Assembly (NCBI RefSeq): GCF_018614775.1
Contig: NZ_JAGGOF010000050.1
Span: 1 to 60,158, forward strand
Length of the DNA stretch: 60,158 nucleotides
Origin: Pseudomonas fluorescens
GTDB lineage: Bacteria; Pseudomonadota; Gammaproteobacteria; Pseudomonadales; Pseudomonadaceae
Direction: 5' to 3'
This document shows, in pieces, positions 47,428 to 58,254 of the stretch. Made by a program: the position numbers and the translations under genes. The notes beneath the pieces were generated by a model. That model was not told where the DNA came from and searched no databases. It was given only the letters and a program-made list of their open reading frames with translations. Positions within the stretch are counted from its first letter, which is position 1. Each line of letters begins with the position of its first letter.

Positions 47428-48522
47428 ATGAGCGCCGTCAATCGCGCAGCGGTGGAAGCCGTCCTTCGCCAGTACACCGACCCCTACCTGAACCAGGACC
47501 CGGTCAGCGCCGGATGCGTGCGCGTCATCGATATCCAGGGCGATCGCGTCAGCGTCCAGCTGGAAATCGGCTACGCGGCCGACCTGTTCAAGCGTGGTTG
47601 GGCGCAGATGCTGCAGATGGCGATCGAAGCCCTCGACGGTGTGACTGCCGCCCGGGTCGACATCACCAGCGTGATCGCCGCCCACAAGGCCCAGGCCCAG
47701 GTGCCGGGGCTGGCGAACGTCAAGAACGTGATCGCCGTGGCGTCGGGCAAGGGCGGGGTGGGCAAGTCCACCACCGCTGCCAACCTGGCCCTGGCCCTGG
47801 CCCGTGAAGGGGCGAAGGTCGGGATCCTCGACGCGGACATCTACGGCCCGAGCCAGGGCATCATGTTCGGTATCCCCGAAGGTACCCGGCCCCGGATCAA
47901 GGACCAGAAGTGGTTCGTGCCGCTCCAGTCCCATGGCGTGGAAGTCATGTCCATGGCCTTCCTCACCGACGACAACACGCCGATGGTCTGGCGCGGGCCG
48001 ATGGTGTCCGGTGCCCTGTTGCAACTGGTGACGCAAACCGCCTGGGGTGACCTCGATTACCTAGTGATCGACATGCCGCCAGGCACCGGGGATATCCAAC
48101 TGACCCTGGCGCAGAAAGTCCCGGTGGCCGGCGCGGTGATCGTCACCACGCCGCAGGACCTGGCCCTGCTGGACGCGCGCAAGGGCGTGGAAATGTTCCG
48201 CAAGGTCAACATCCCGGTGCTGGGCGTGGTGGAGAACATGGCCGTGCACATCTGCTCGAACTGCGGACACGCCGAGCATCTGTTTGGTGAAGGCGGCGGG
48301 GAAAAACTGGCGAGCCAGTACGGTGTCGAGCTACTGGCCTCGCTGCCGCTGTCGATGCTGATCCGCGAACAGGCCGACGGCGGCAAGCCCACGGTGATCG
48401 CCGAACCGGACAGCCAGATCGCCATGGTCTACCAGGAACTGGCCCGCCACGTCGGCGCGCGGATCGTGCTGCAGGAAGCGGCCGCACCGGCGATGCCGAA
48501 CATCACTGTCAGCGATGATTGA
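47428..48522 (+). CDS. apbC: Iron-sulfur cluster carrier protein ApbC/Mrp
   Basis: P-loop ATPase that carries [4Fe-4S] clusters. The 364-residue protein has an N-terminal MIP18/DUF59 domain (AVEAVLRQYTDPYLNQD), a deviant Walker A SGKGGVGKSTTA (about 108-119), DIYGPSQG, and the cluster-binding CXXC in HICSNCGHAEHLFGEGGG (about 275). The start at 47428 is preferred; six more codons upstream have no support. Canonical partner dcd is not downstream here. Confidence 0.96.
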   Translation: MSAVNRAAVEAVLRQYTDPYLNQDPVSAGCVRVIDIQGDRVSVQLEIGYAADLFKRGWAQMLQMAIEALDGVTAARVDITSVIAAHKAQAQVPGLANVKNVIAVASGKGGVGKSTTAANLALALAREGAKVGILDADIYGPSQGIMFGIPEGTRPRIKDQKWFVPLQSHGVEVMSMAFLTDDNTPMVWRGPMVSGALLQLVTQTAWGDLDYLVIDMPPGTGDIQLTLAQKVPVAGAVIVTTPQDLALLDARKGVEMFRKVNIPVLGVVENMAVHICSNCGHAEHLFGEGGGEKLASQYGVELLASLPLSMLIREQADGGKPTVIAEPDSQIAMVYQELARHVGARIVLQEAAAPAMPNITVSDD

Positions 48523-48540
48523 TGGTTGAAACGCGATCAA

Positions 48541-48576
48541 CTGTGGGAGCGGGCTTGCTCAAGCCCGCTCCCACAG
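48541..48576. repeat. Compact REP palindrome after apbC
   Basis: CTGTGGGAGCGGGCTTG-CT-CAAGCCCGCTCCCACAG is a perfect 36-base palindrome, the tightest of the REP-like elements in the window. It lies between convergent apbC and SDR genes and may act as a shared transcript end. Confidence 0.88.
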
Positions 48577-48593
48577 TGGGACGTGCAAGGTTC

Positions 48594-49352
48594 TTAAATG
48601 CGCAGCCCGCCATCCATCTCCAGGATCCGCCCGGTGTAGTAGTCGTTCTCGAAGATGTACGCCGCCGAATGAGCGATTTCCTCGGGTTTGCCCATGCGTT
48701 TGAGCGGGATCCCCGAGGTCATTTTTTCCAGGGCCTCGGGCTTCATGCCCAGGGTCATTTCAGTCTCGATGAAACCCGGGGCGATGCCGGCGACACGAAT
48801 GCCGTAGCGCGCCAGCTCCTTGGCCCAGGTCACGGTGGCCGCCGCCACGCCGGCCTTCGCGGCCGAGTAGTTGGTCTGGCCGACATTGCCGGCGCGGGAA
48901 ATCGAAGAAATGTTGATGATCGCGCCGCTGTTCTTCAGCTCGACCATTTTCGCCGCCACTTCGCGGGTGCACAGGAACACGCCGGTGAGGTTGACGTCGA
49001 TCACGGCCTGCCACTGGGCCAGGCTCATTTTGCTCATCTCGCCGTCCTTGACCTTGAGCAACAGGCCATCGCGCAGGATCCCGGCGTTGTTGATCAGGCC
49101 GTGGATCGCGCCGAAGTCTTCGGCCACCCGGGCGACCATGTCGCTCACTTGCTCTTCAACGGCCACGTTGCACAGGTAGGCCCGGGCTTCGACGCCCTTG
49201 GCCACGCAGGCGGCCACCGCCTGGTCGAGCTTTTCCTGGTTGAGGTCGACCAGCGCCAGCTTCGCGCCTCTGCCCGCCAGATACTCGGCCATGGAACGCC
49301 CCAGGCCCTGGCAACCGCCAGTGATAATGATTACTTTGTCAGTGAGTTGCAT
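48594..49352 (-). CDS. Short-chain dehydrogenase/reductase (FabG-like)
   Basis: A 252-residue classical [15 protein letters not shown] cofactor loop (residues 11-22), NNAGI (about 90), catalytic SSIS and YSAAK (about 153-157), and the PGFIETEMT tail. It resembles 3-oxoacyl-ACP reductases but is not with other fatty-acid genes. The NAD preference is suggested by Asp after strand 2 (LALVDLNQ). A start two codons earlier (49358) is possible. It is divergent from the HugZ-like gene. Confidence 0.92.
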   Translation of the reverse strand: MQLTDKVIIITGGCQGLGRSMAEYLAGRGAKLALVDLNQEKLDQAVAACVAKGVEARAYLCNVAVEEQVSDMVARVAEDFGAIHGLINNAGILRDGLLLKVKDGEMSKMSLAQWQAVIDVNLTGVFLCTREVAAKMVELKNSGAIINISSISRAGNVGQTNYSAAKAGVAAATVTWAKELARYGIRVAGIAPGFIETEMTLGMKPEALEKMTSGIPLKRMGKPEEIAHSAAYIFENDYYTGRILEMDGGLRI

Positions 49353-49514
49353 GTGCATGTCCCGGGTTGGCAGTGTGGTTGAAGAGGTCTGGTCAGGCGG
49401 CCTCTCATCTGCGAGGTATTGACCTCTGCACACGAGCATTGCCCAACGGCTCGCTGGAACATAGTCCAGCTGCCTGATCGCATTCAAGACGAATTTAGTC
49501 GAAGGAGTCATAAA

Positions 49515-50246
49515 TTGAGCGTTGAAGCTGTCAAGCATGCCCGAGAGCTGCTGCTCAAGGAATACCGTGGAATGCTCTCCACCCACTCCAAATCCATGCC
49601 CGGGTTTCCGTTCGGCTCCGTCGTGCCGTATTGCCTGGACGAGCAGGGCCGACCTCTGATCCTGATCAGCCGTATCGCCCAGCACACCCACAACCTGCAG
49701 AAGGATCCCAAGTGCTCGCTGCTGGTGGGCGAGCGCGGCGCTGAAGATGTCCAGGCCGTGGGACGCCTGACCTGCCTGGCCGAAGCGCAGAAGCTCGAAG
49801 AGCGCGTCACCATCGATGCCGCCGCCGAACGTTACTACCGCTACTTCCCTGAGTCGCAGGACTATCACCAGGCCCACGATTTCGATTTCTGGGTGCTCAA
49901 CCCGGTACGGCATCGCTACATCGGCGGCTTCGGTGCCATTCACTGGCTCGACCAGGTCACCCTCGCCAACCCGTTCGCCGGCCAGGCCGAGGCGGGCATG
50001 ATCGAGCACATGAACGCCGACCACGCCAAGGCCATTGCCCATTACGTGGCACTGGCCGGCCTGCCGGACCGTGAGCCGGCGCAGATGGTGGGTATCGACA
50101 GCGAAGGCATGCACCTGCGCATCGGCCAGGGCGTGTATTGGCTGGCGTTTCCTACGCCCTGCAACACGCCGACACAAGTGCGCGAAGCCTTGGTTTACCT
50201 GGCTCACGCCGCGCAATGGCCGAAAAATGCAGAGGCCAACGCTTGA
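49515..50246 (+). CDS. HugZ-family (pyridoxamine 5'-phosphate oxidase-like) protein
   Basis: A 243-residue split-barrel flavin/haem-type protein: N-terminal PNPOx-like domain ([21 protein letters not shown]) and a C-terminal DUF2470 domain ([21 protein letters not shown]). Such proteins (HugZ, HutZ) can degrade or bind haem, but the C-terminal haem-binding motif of true HugZ is not obvious, so function is open. TTG at 49515 is taken as start because AAGGAG stands 7 bases before it; the open frame reaches upstream to 49419 without support. Confidence 0.85.
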   Translation: MSVEAVKHARELLLKEYRGMLSTHSKSMPGFPFGSVVPYCLDEQGRPLILISRIAQHTHNLQKDPKCSLLVGERGAEDVQAVGRLTCLAEAQKLEERVTIDAAAERYYRYFPESQDYHQAHDFDFWVLNPVRHRYIGGFGAIHWLDQVTLANPFAGQAEAGMIEHMNADHAKAIAHYVALAGLPDREPAQMVGIDSEGMHLRIGQGVYWLAFPTPCNTPTQVREALVYLAHAAQWPKNAEANA

Positions 50247-50312
50247 ATTCACGAAAGGGCGACGTCATTTAAGGTTTGATAGCAAGGCATTCTTGCGTTG
50301 AGGAACCATTTG

Positions 50313-50789
50313 ATGCGCCCTTTTTTGTTGCTCTTTCTGCTGTTCCCGGTGTTGGAGCTGTTCGTATTCGTCAGGGTCAGCGCTGCGATCGGGTTTTTCC
50401 CGGCGCTGCTGCTGGTCATTCTCGGCTCGATGCTCGGCGTGTTCGTGCTGCGCATCGCCGGCCTCGCCACGGCACTGCGTGCCCGTGAAAGCCTGAACCG
50501 CGGTGAGTTGCCGGCCCAGACCATGCTCGAAGGCCTGATGCTGGCCTTGGGTGGCGGTCTGTTGATCCTGCCCGGCTTCATCAGCGACGTGCTCGGCCTG
50601 GTCCTGTTGCTGCCGTTCAGCCGTCGGATGCTGGCCAACAAGATGCGCCAGCGCGCCGAAGAGCAGGCGATGCGCCAGCGAGCGTTCGCCGACGACCTCC
50701 AGCCCCGTGGCGGTCCGTCGCCTCGAGAGCCCGTGGGCCGTGAGCCGAACGTGATCGAAGGCGAATTCGAACACCGCGATTCCAAGTAA
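50313..50789 (+). CDS. fxsA: FxsA family membrane protein
   Basis: A 158-residue cytoplasmic-membrane protein with three helices near the N-terminus (LLLFLLFPVLELFVFV; FFPALLLVILGSMLGVFVL; LALGGGLLILPGFISDVLGLVLLLPF) and a charged tail. E. coli FxsA, when overproduced, relieves phage T7 exclusion by F. The ATG at 50313 follows GAGGAA; a TTG at 50298 is less likely. It lies upstream of groES in the same direction but with a heat-shock promoter between them. Confidence 0.92.
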   Translation: MRPFLLLFLLFPVLELFVFVRVSAAIGFFPALLLVILGSMLGVFVLRIAGLATALRARESLNRGELPAQTMLEGLMLALGGGLLILPGFISDVLGLVLLLPFSRRMLANKMRQRAEEQAMRQRAFADDLQPRGGPSPREPVGREPNVIEGEFEHRDSK

Positions 50790-50861
50790 ACACCCTGACA
50801 CGGCGCCCTCGGGCGCCGTGTTCGTTCCCGCTCCGGGAAGTAAAAAAATTTCCACCCCGCC

Positions 50862-50889
50862 CTTGTAATCGGCTTGTACGCCCCTATGT
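50862..50889 (+). promoter_or_regulatory. Sigma-32-type heat-shock promoter of groESL
   Basis: CTTGTAA (50862-50868) and CCCCTATGT (50881-50889) with a 12-base spacer match the sigma-32 consensus CTTGAAA-N11-16-CCCCATNT. It lies about 140 bases before groES. No CIRCE element was seen. Confidence 0.78.
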
Positions 50890-51031
50890 ATGGGTCACCG
50901 CAAGGTTTCCGGTGGCAACACCGGACAGACTTCCGCGGTTCGACTGACGAACCGCACCCGGCTTTGCCGGCTTTGTTTAACCCGCCGGGACTACACCGGC
51001 CGATGAAACCAGAAATTAGGAGAGATCGACA

Positions 51032-51325
51032 ATGAAGCTTCGTCCTCTGCATGACCGCGTCGTCATCCGTCGCAGCGAAGAAGAGAAGAAAACCGCTGGC
51101 GGTATCGTCCTGCCAGGTTCGGCTGCTGAAAAAGCCAACCACGGTGAAGTTCTCGCTGTAGGTACCGGCCGTGTGCTGGACAACGGTGAAGTGCGTGCGC
51201 TGGCCGTGAAAGTGGGTGACAAGGTTGTGTTCGGCCCTTACTCCGGCAGCAACACAGTGAAAGTCGACGGCGAAGACCTGCTGGTAATGAGCGAAAGCGA
51301 AATCCTCGCTGTCCTCGAAGGCTGA
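51032..51325 (+). CDS. groES: Co-chaperonin GroES
   Basis: The 97-residue lid of the GroEL folding chamber. It has the usual N-terminus [14 protein letters not shown], the mobile loop [18 protein letters not shown] (about 17-34), and the C-terminal strand [23 protein letters not shown] lies before the ATG. It is first of the groES-groEL operon with 50 bases between the genes. Confidence 0.98.
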   Translation: MKLRPLHDRVVIRRSEEEKKTAGGIVLPGSAAEKANHGEVLAVGTGRVLDNGEVRALAVKVGDKVVFGPYSGSNTVKVDGEDLLVMSESEILAVLEG

Positions 51326-51363
51326 TTCCCCCGTCCATTTTCCCGCTACTACACAGTATTTAA

Positions 51364-53022
<1,659 letters not shown>

Positions 53023-53043
53023 GCCAGCCTTACCCCTGTAACG

Positions 53044-53079
53044 AAAAACCCCGCCTGCGAAAGCAGGCGGGGTTTTTTA
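53044..53079 (+). terminator. Terminator of groESL
   Basis: AAAAACCCCGCCTGC-GAAA-GCAGGCGGGGTTTTTT, a 10-bp G+C stem with a GAAA tetraloop and T-run. Confidence 0.95.
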
Positions 53080-53122
53080 TTGGCTGTCGCCTGAGGTACC
53101 CCGATTTTTCCTGGAGTCCTCA

Positions 53123-53216
53123 CTGTGGGAGCCGAGCTTGCTCGCGATAGCGGTGGGCGAGCCTGCAAGGGTGTTGGACGTGCCTACATCATCGCGAGCA
53201 AGCTCGCTCCCACAGG
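53123..53216. repeat. REP doublet past groEL
   Basis: Slightly diverged inverted units (CTGTGGGAGCCGAGCTTGCT… to …AGCAAGCTCGCTCCCACAG) between convergent groEL and PAP2 genes. Confidence 0.88.
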
Positions 53217-53233
53217 TTTCAGCTGACTGCTGC

Positions 53234-53977
53234 TCAGGCGTTGACCGGCAGTGCCTCGGTCCCGCGCTCAGCCCTGACGGCCGGGCGATAGAGGATGAAG
53301 TAATAGCAACCCAGGCAGATCAACCAGCAGAACACCGCGGTCCAGACGTTGTGGGAAAAGAAATGTGCGCCCTGCATCATCCTGCCCACGGAAAACACCG
53401 TACCCAGGGCGAAGGCAAATACGAAGGCGCGACGGGCCAGGCGTGGGCGGCGGTCGCGCAGTACAAAGAACAGCGCAAACAGGGTGAACCCGGTGGCGGC
53501 ATGACCGCCAGGCCAGCAGCGGCCGGGCTTATCGGTGGCCGGGCGTGGGCTCAGCAGTTCACTGTAGGTTTCCTTGCCGCCAAATTCTTTCAGGCTCCAG
53601 GGACACTGCACGGCCGTGACGGCTTTCATCGGAGTGACGAATGATGTGGCCAGTGCCAGGGACAGGACCAGGCAGCCCAGTTCCCGCTTGAACGGTTTGA
53701 GCCGGTCGACGAAAAAAGCGCTGATGAAACCGATGATGGAGAACACCGAGAAGGCGATGACCACTTGCTTGGCGCGGTCGTGGAGGATGTTCTCCAGGAA
53801 GTAACTGTGGCGGCCAATGAAGTTGCCAGCGGTCGGGTCATAGAACAGTTGAGCCAGCTCCATGTCCAGATCGGTCCATTCCAGCAAGATCAGAACAAGC
53901 ACCGTAACAACAGGAATCCCCAGGCACAGCCAGAGATTCAGCGGACGAGGGGAGGAGCGTAGAACGCTTGACGACAT
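53234..53977 (-). CDS. PAP2-family membrane phosphatase
   Basis: A 247-residue polytopic membrane protein with a variant PAP2 signature: KAVTAVQCPW (block 1), CWPGGHAATGF (block 2, PGGH instead of PSGH) and GRMMQGAHFFSHNVWTA (block 3, Arg and both His; the usual Asp is Asn). It probably removes phosphate from a lipid such as undecaprenyl pyrophosphate, phosphatidylglycerophosphate or lipid A. Its neighbour is an LTA-synthase-like phosphotransferase 53 bases upstream on the same strand, which suggests a shared envelope-lipid pathway. Confidence 0.88.
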   Translation of the reverse strand: MSSSVLRSSPRPLNLWLCLGIPVVTVLVLILLEWTDLDMELAQLFYDPTAGNFIGRHSYFLENILHDRAKQVVIAFSVFSIIGFISAFFVDRLKPFKRELGCLVLSLALATSFVTPMKAVTAVQCPWSLKEFGGKETYSELLSPRPATDKPGRCWPGGHAATGFTLFALFFVLRDRRPRLARRAFVFAFALGTVFSVGRMMQGAHFFSHNVWTAVFCWLICLGCYYFILYRPAVRAERGTEALPVNA

Positions 53978-54030
53978 GACAGATCCTGCACAAGAAAGGC
54001 GCCCCGGGACATCAGCCCGGGGCCGTTCGG

Positions 54031-55980
54031 TTAACGTTCGCTGACTTGCTCGGCACCCTCCTTGGGTGCTTTCCAGCCAAGCAGCTGTTGCTTGAAGCCA
54101 TAACTGGCGGTTTGGTAATACGTAATGGCACGGCTGATCAACGGATCGTCGTGGGTCACCCGGGATTCACGGCTCTCGGTCAACGCATCGTCATGCCGGC
54201 GCAGGCCCTGGCGCGGACTGAGAATCGCCAGATCCTTGCCATCGAACAGGCCCAGGTGCTGATAGTTGCCTACCACGACACGGGGCGGCAACGGGTTGTC
54301 CTGCAACAGGTTACGGCCGAAGAACGTCGACTGGTAATCCAGGTTCAGCAACCCGAGCAGGGTCGGCGCAAGGTCGATCTGACTGGCGAGCTGGTCGGTC
54401 TCACGGGGCTCGATCAGCTTGGGTGCGTAGATGAACAGTGGAATCTGATAGTTGCTGATTGGCAGGTCTTCCTTGCCGGCACTGCCTGCGGTGTGATCGG
54501 CCACGAAGACGAAAATCGTATTATCGAACCACGGTTTTTGCCGGGCCTGTTCGAGGAACTGACCAATGGCGTAGTCGGTATATTTCACTGCCCCGTCACG
54601 GCCGTTACCGGAGGCGATGTCGATGCGGTTTTCCGGGTAAGTGTACGGGCGGTGATTGGAGGTGGTCATCAATTGCAACAGGAATGGCCGTTGTTGGGCA
54701 TGATTGGCATCGGCCAGTTTCAACGTCTGCTTGTACAGGTCCTCGTCGGCCATGCCCCAGGCATTCTTGAAATGGATCTCGGACTCATCGATGCTGGTCT
54801 GATCGACGACCCGGTAACCGTTGCCGCTGAAAAACGCGTTCATGTTATCGAAGTAGCCACGCCCACCGTAGACGAACACGCTGTCGTAGCCCACCGCGCT
54901 CAATTGCTGGCCCAGGCTGGCGAAGCCACTTTCCCGGCCGATGCGCTTGACGATCGAGCGTCCCGGTGTAGGCGGAATCGCCAGGGTAATGGCTTCCAGG
55001 CCGCGGTCGGTGCGGGTACCGGTGGCGTAGAAGTTGTTGAAGTACAGGCTGTGCTTGCGCAGTGCATCCAGATTGGGGGTCAGGTTGCGCTTGTCGCCAT
55101 TGCTGCCCAGGTATTTGGCGCTGAGGCTTTCGATGGTCACCAGCACGATGTTCGGTTTGCGGAGGGTGCCAGGGTTATCGATCATCCGGCGGATATCTTG
55201 CGGGTCTTCGCCGATGAAGTGGGCATCGGGCTCGTTCAGTTCCGCGCGAATCTGTTGGGCGACGGTGGTCGGGCTCAAGCTGCTGTAAAACTGTCCGTAA
55301 TCCAGTTCGTTGTTACGGAACGCCGCGAAGAACTGGTACGGGCCATTGCTCGCCAGTTCGTTCTGGTAGGCATTCCCACCCTGGGCGCGTGGCGCGTCCT
55401 GACTGAGCAATTGAAGGCTCAGGCCGGCGACCACCAGCAGGCCCAGCGCATTGACCAGGCGCCCGCGCAGGGGTGGCAACGGGGCGTCCAACGCTGCATT
55501 GAACGGTTTGCGCAAGGCCAGGCTCAAACCCAGGGCCAACGCGGCGATAATCGACAGCAGGGTGCCGATGGGGTACGACTCCAATACGTTGTTCAGCACC
55601 TCGTCGGAATAGACCAGATAGTCGACGGCGATGAAGTTGAAGCGCACGCCGAACTCATCCCAGAACAACCATTCGGCCACCGAGGTGAACAGCATGACGA
55701 ACATGCTGAGTGTCAGCAGCCCTTGGAGAAACCAGCGATGACCGCGCCGGCGCCACAGCGCTGGCGGGCAGAGCAACAGGTACAGGCCCATCGGCAGGAT
55801 CGCATAGGCGAGAAAGCCCAGGTCATACAGCAAGCCGATGCCGAACACGGAAAACGCACCGCCTCCGGCCTCATCCAGATGGGCCAGCAGCAGAACGGTT
55901 CGGGTCAGGAAGAACACCGCCAGCCAGGTGCTGGTGATCAGCAGCAGATAGCGCACAGGCGCCGTTTTCACAAAGTCCAT
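54031..55980 (-). CDS. LTA synthase-family (alkaline phosphatase superfamily) envelope phosphotransferase
   Basis: A 649-residue inner-membrane protein: about five N-terminal helices (residues 10-195) and a periplasmic sulfatase-type domain. The metal and nucleophile positions can be seen: VLVTIESLSAKYLG (Glu), GTRTDRGLEAI (candidate Thr nucleophile) and FVADHTAG (Asp-His). In Gram-negatives such enzymes (OpgB or EptA-like, LtaS-like) move phosphoglycerol or phosphoethanolamine groups to glycans or lipid A. It is divergent from colR with 209 bases between the starts, so ColR control is plausible. Exact substrate unknown. Confidence 0.88.
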   Translation of the reverse strand: MDFVKTAPVRYLLLITSTWLAVFFLTRTVLLLAHLDEAGGGAFSVFGIGLLYDLGFLAYAILPMGLYLLLCPPALWRRRGHRWFLQGLLTLSMFVMLFTSVAEWLFWDEFGVRFNFIAVDYLVYSDEVLNNVLESYPIGTLLSIIAALALGLSLALRKPFNAALDAPLPPLRGRLVNALGLLVVAGLSLQLLSQDAPRAQGGNAYQNELASNGPYQFFAAFRNNELDYGQFYSSLSPTTVAQQIRAELNEPDAHFIGEDPQDIRRMIDNPGTLRKPNIVLVTIESLSAKYLGSNGDKRNLTPNLDALRKHSLYFNNFYATGTRTDRGLEAITLAIPPTPGRSIVKRIGRESGFASLGQQLSAVGYDSVFVYGGRGYFDNMNAFFSGNGYRVVDQTSIDESEIHFKNAWGMADEDLYKQTLKLADANHAQQRPFLLQLMTTSNHRPYTYPENRIDIASGNGRDGAVKYTDYAIGQFLEQARQKPWFDNTIFVFVADHTAGSAGKEDLPISNYQIPLFIYAPKLIEPRETDQLASQIDLAPTLLGLLNLDYQSTFFGRNLLQDNPLPPRVVVGNYQHLGLFDGKDLAILSPRQGLRRHDDALTESRESRVTHDDPLISRAITYYQTASYGFKQQLLGWKAPKEGAEQVSER

Positions 55981-56047
55981 TTACCGCATTCCTTTTATTT
56001 TTCAAATCACTAGCGCGTAAGTTTCGCTGTTTCAGTGTAGCGAAGTT

Positions 56048-56063
56048 GTGAATCGAGAGTGAA
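56048..56063 (-). promoter_or_regulatory. Direct repeat (TTCAC-N6-TTCAC) in the LTA-synthase/colR intergenic region
   Basis: On the minus strand, TTCACTCTCGATTCAC gives two TTCAC units at an 11-base period, the geometry bound by OmpR-class regulators such as ColR. It is preceded by a T-run (TTTTTCAC), and TTTTCAC recurs upstream of the methyltransferase at about 58193-58199. Assignment to ColR is inference. Confidence 0.4.
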
Positions 56064-56189
56064 AAACTCATTAGGATCATGACAGGTCGAAAGTACGGAC
56101 TCGGGCCCTTTCCACCCTAGCCCTGAGGCAGCATTGGCCGTAAGCTGCGCGGGCCAAGACGGCCGTTACCCGTGTACGCAGAGGTGCCC

Positions 56190-56873
56190 ATGCGAATTCT
56201 ATTGGTCGAAGACAACCGCGACATCCTGGCCAATCTGGCCGATTACCTGGGCCTCAAGGGCTACACCGTCGATTGTGCCCAGGACGGCTTGTCAGGGTTG
56301 CACCTGGCCGCGACCGAGCATTACGACCTGCTCGTGCTCGACATCATGCTGCCGGGCATTGACGGCTATACCTTGTGCAAGCGCCTGCGCGAAGACGCCC
56401 GGCGCGACACGCCAGTGATCATGCTCACCGCGCGGGACCAGTTGGATGATCGTCTGCAAGGTTTCAAATCCGGGGCCGACGATTACCTGATCAAACCCTT
56501 TGCGCTGTCGGAATTGGCGGCGCGAATCGAAGCGGTCATGCGTCGAACCCAGGGCGGTGGTCGGCGAGCGTTGCAGGTCGGTGACCTGAGCTACGACCTA
56601 GACACCCTGGAAGTGACCCGTGAAGGCAAGTTGCTCAAGCTCAACCCCGTAGGCCTGAAGCTGTTGGCGGTGCTGATGCAGAAGAGCCCCCATGTGCTGC
56701 GCCGGGAAATCCTCGAGGAGGCGCTGTGGGGCGATGATTGCCCGGACAGTGACAGCCTGCGCAGCCACGTCCATCAATTGCGCCAGGTGATCGACAAACC
56801 GTTCGAAAAGCCGCTGCTGCACACCGTGCACGGTGTCGGGTATCGCTTGGCCGAGGGCCGGGATGGAGTTTAA
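56190..56873 (+). CDS. colR: Response regulator ColR
   Basis: OmpR-class response regulator of the ColRS system, linked in pseudomonads to membrane stability, metal (Zn/Fe) tolerance, root colonisation and LPS modification. The 227 residues have a receiver with Asp51 (LLVLDIMLPGIDG) and Lys in LIKPFALSELAARIE, and a C-terminal winged helix (DSDSLRSHVHQLRQVIDKPF). ATG at 56190 is preceded by GAGGTG; a GTG at 56172 is less likely. It overlaps colS by 11 bases. Confidence 0.93.
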   Translation: MRILLVEDNRDILANLADYLGLKGYTVDCAQDGLSGLHLAATEHYDLLVLDIMLPGIDGYTLCKRLREDARRDTPVIMLTARDQLDDRLQGFKSGADDYLIKPFALSELAARIEAVMRRTQGGGRRALQVGDLSYDLDTLEVTREGKLLKLNPVGLKLLAVLMQKSPHVLRREILEEALWGDDCPDSDSLRSHVHQLRQVIDKPFEKPLLHTVHGVGYRLAEGRDGV

Positions 56874-58140
56874 GCAAAGCCTTGCCCAACGGATCATCAT
56901 CGCGTTTGCGTTGATGAGCGCGTTGGTGGCAGGGGCGTTCGCCATGGGCATCGTGGCGACGGTTCATCTGGTTGAAGAAAAACTGATTTCCGCCGGGCTC
57001 GGCGGCGATCTCCAGCGCCTGTTGTTGATGGACAGCGTCTCGGACTGGAACCATCGCCCGGAACCCGACCAGCTGTTCTATTTCAGTGGCGGCCCCGGCG
57101 ATTTCGAGTTGCCCAAGGACCTGCGCCATCTGGAATCCGGTTTTCACGAGGTATTTCGCGAGCAATTGTCCTATCACGCCATGGTCGAGATCGTTGACGG
57201 CCGGCACTATGTTTTGCTGCAGGACCAGAGTGACTTCGAAGAGCGTGAGCGGGTGTTGTTCGCCGTGGTGCTGGTGGGCTTTGTGCTCAGTCTGGCGCTG
57301 GCAGTGTTTCTAGGCTGGATCCTGGCACGTCGGGTGATGGCGCCGGTGGTTCGCCTGGCCCGGCAAGTGCGGCACCGCGACCAACTGCTTGGGCTGGCCC
57401 CGCCGTTGGCGCCGGATTATGCCGCCGACGAAGTGGGTGAACTGGCCGTGGCGTTTGACGCGACATTGGGGCGGTTGCGCCAGGCACTGACGCGCGAGCG
57501 ATTGTTTACCAGCGACGTGAGCCATGAGTTGCGCACGCCCTTGATGGTCCTGGCGACGTCATGCGAGCTGCTGCTGGAGAACCCGGCGCTGGATCAGCGT
57601 GGTCGCAGCCAGGTCGAGCGCATCCACCGGGCCAGTGAAGAAATGCGCGAACTGGTGCAAACCTTCCTGATGCTTGCCAGGGCCCAGCGGGACGATAACG
57701 GCATGTCGCCTCGCTCAACCCTCGGACAGGTAGCTGAAAACCTTCTCGGAGTATGGCGCGTGCCCATCGAGTCCAAAGGCCTGACGCTTATCTTCGAACC
57801 GGGGCAACCCCTCGATACAGCCTATAACGCCACATTCCTGACGGCGGTCATGGGTAACCTGCTGCGCAATGCCTTGCACTACACGGACCAGGGTTTTATC
57901 CGGCTCTCGTTGACGGCCGCTGGCTTCGTGGTCGAGGACAGCGGCGTGGGCATTCCCGAAGAGAAGCGCGAAGCGATGTTCGAGCCGTTCGTGCGCGGTA
58001 ACGAACAGCGCGGTGAGGGTCTGGGGCTGGGGCTGTCGCTGGTCCAGCGGATCTGCGAGAACCAGGGCTGGACTGTCAGCCTCAGCACGATGGAACCCAA
58101 TGGTTGCCGTTTCGAAGTGGAGTTGAATCCGAAAGGATGA
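56863..58140 (+). CDS. colS: Sensor histidine kinase ColS
   Basis: Membrane sensor partner of ColR. The 425 residues have two helices (about 9-31 and 132-156) around a periplasmic loop of about 100 residues. That loop ends with a Glu-rich segment (DFEERERVLF), near where metal-binding ExxE residues are reported for ColS. A HAMP-like linker, the phospho-His in SDVSHELRTPLMVL, and kinase boxes DSGVGIPEEKREAMFEPF and GLGLGLSLVQRI follow. Gene overlap with colR indicates cotranslation. Confidence 0.92.
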   Translation: MEFKQSLAQRIIIAFALMSALVAGAFAMGIVATVHLVEEKLISAGLGGDLQRLLLMDSVSDWNHRPEPDQLFYFSGGPGDFELPKDLRHLESGFHEVFREQLSYHAMVEIVDGRHYVLLQDQSDFEERERVLFAVVLVGFVLSLALAVFLGWILARRVMAPVVRLARQVRHRDQLLGLAPPLAPDYAADEVGELAVAFDATLGRLRQALTRERLFTSDVSHELRTPLMVLATSCELLLENPALDQRGRSQVERIHRASEEMRELVQTFLMLARAQRDDNGMSPRSTLGQVAENLLGVWRVPIESKGLTLIFEPGQPLDTAYNATFLTAVMGNLLRNALHYTDQGFIRLSLTAAGFVVEDSGVGIPEEKREAMFEPFVRGNEQRGEGLGLGLSLVQRICENQGWTVSLSTMEPNGCRFEVELNPKG

Positions 58141-58254
58141 ACGTGCCCGCAGAAAAATCTTGTAACTATTGCTGGCGTATGCATGGCGTTGTTTTCACAA
58201 GCAGATGACATATCGATACATAAGGTGGGCTGATCAGCAATGGAGGCCCCCCCT

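Noticed and set aside
54046..56013. A 655-codon open frame opposite the LTA-synthase-like gene
   Set aside because: Antisense shadow; no ribosome-binding site and Gln/Val/Gly-rich composition without any domain.
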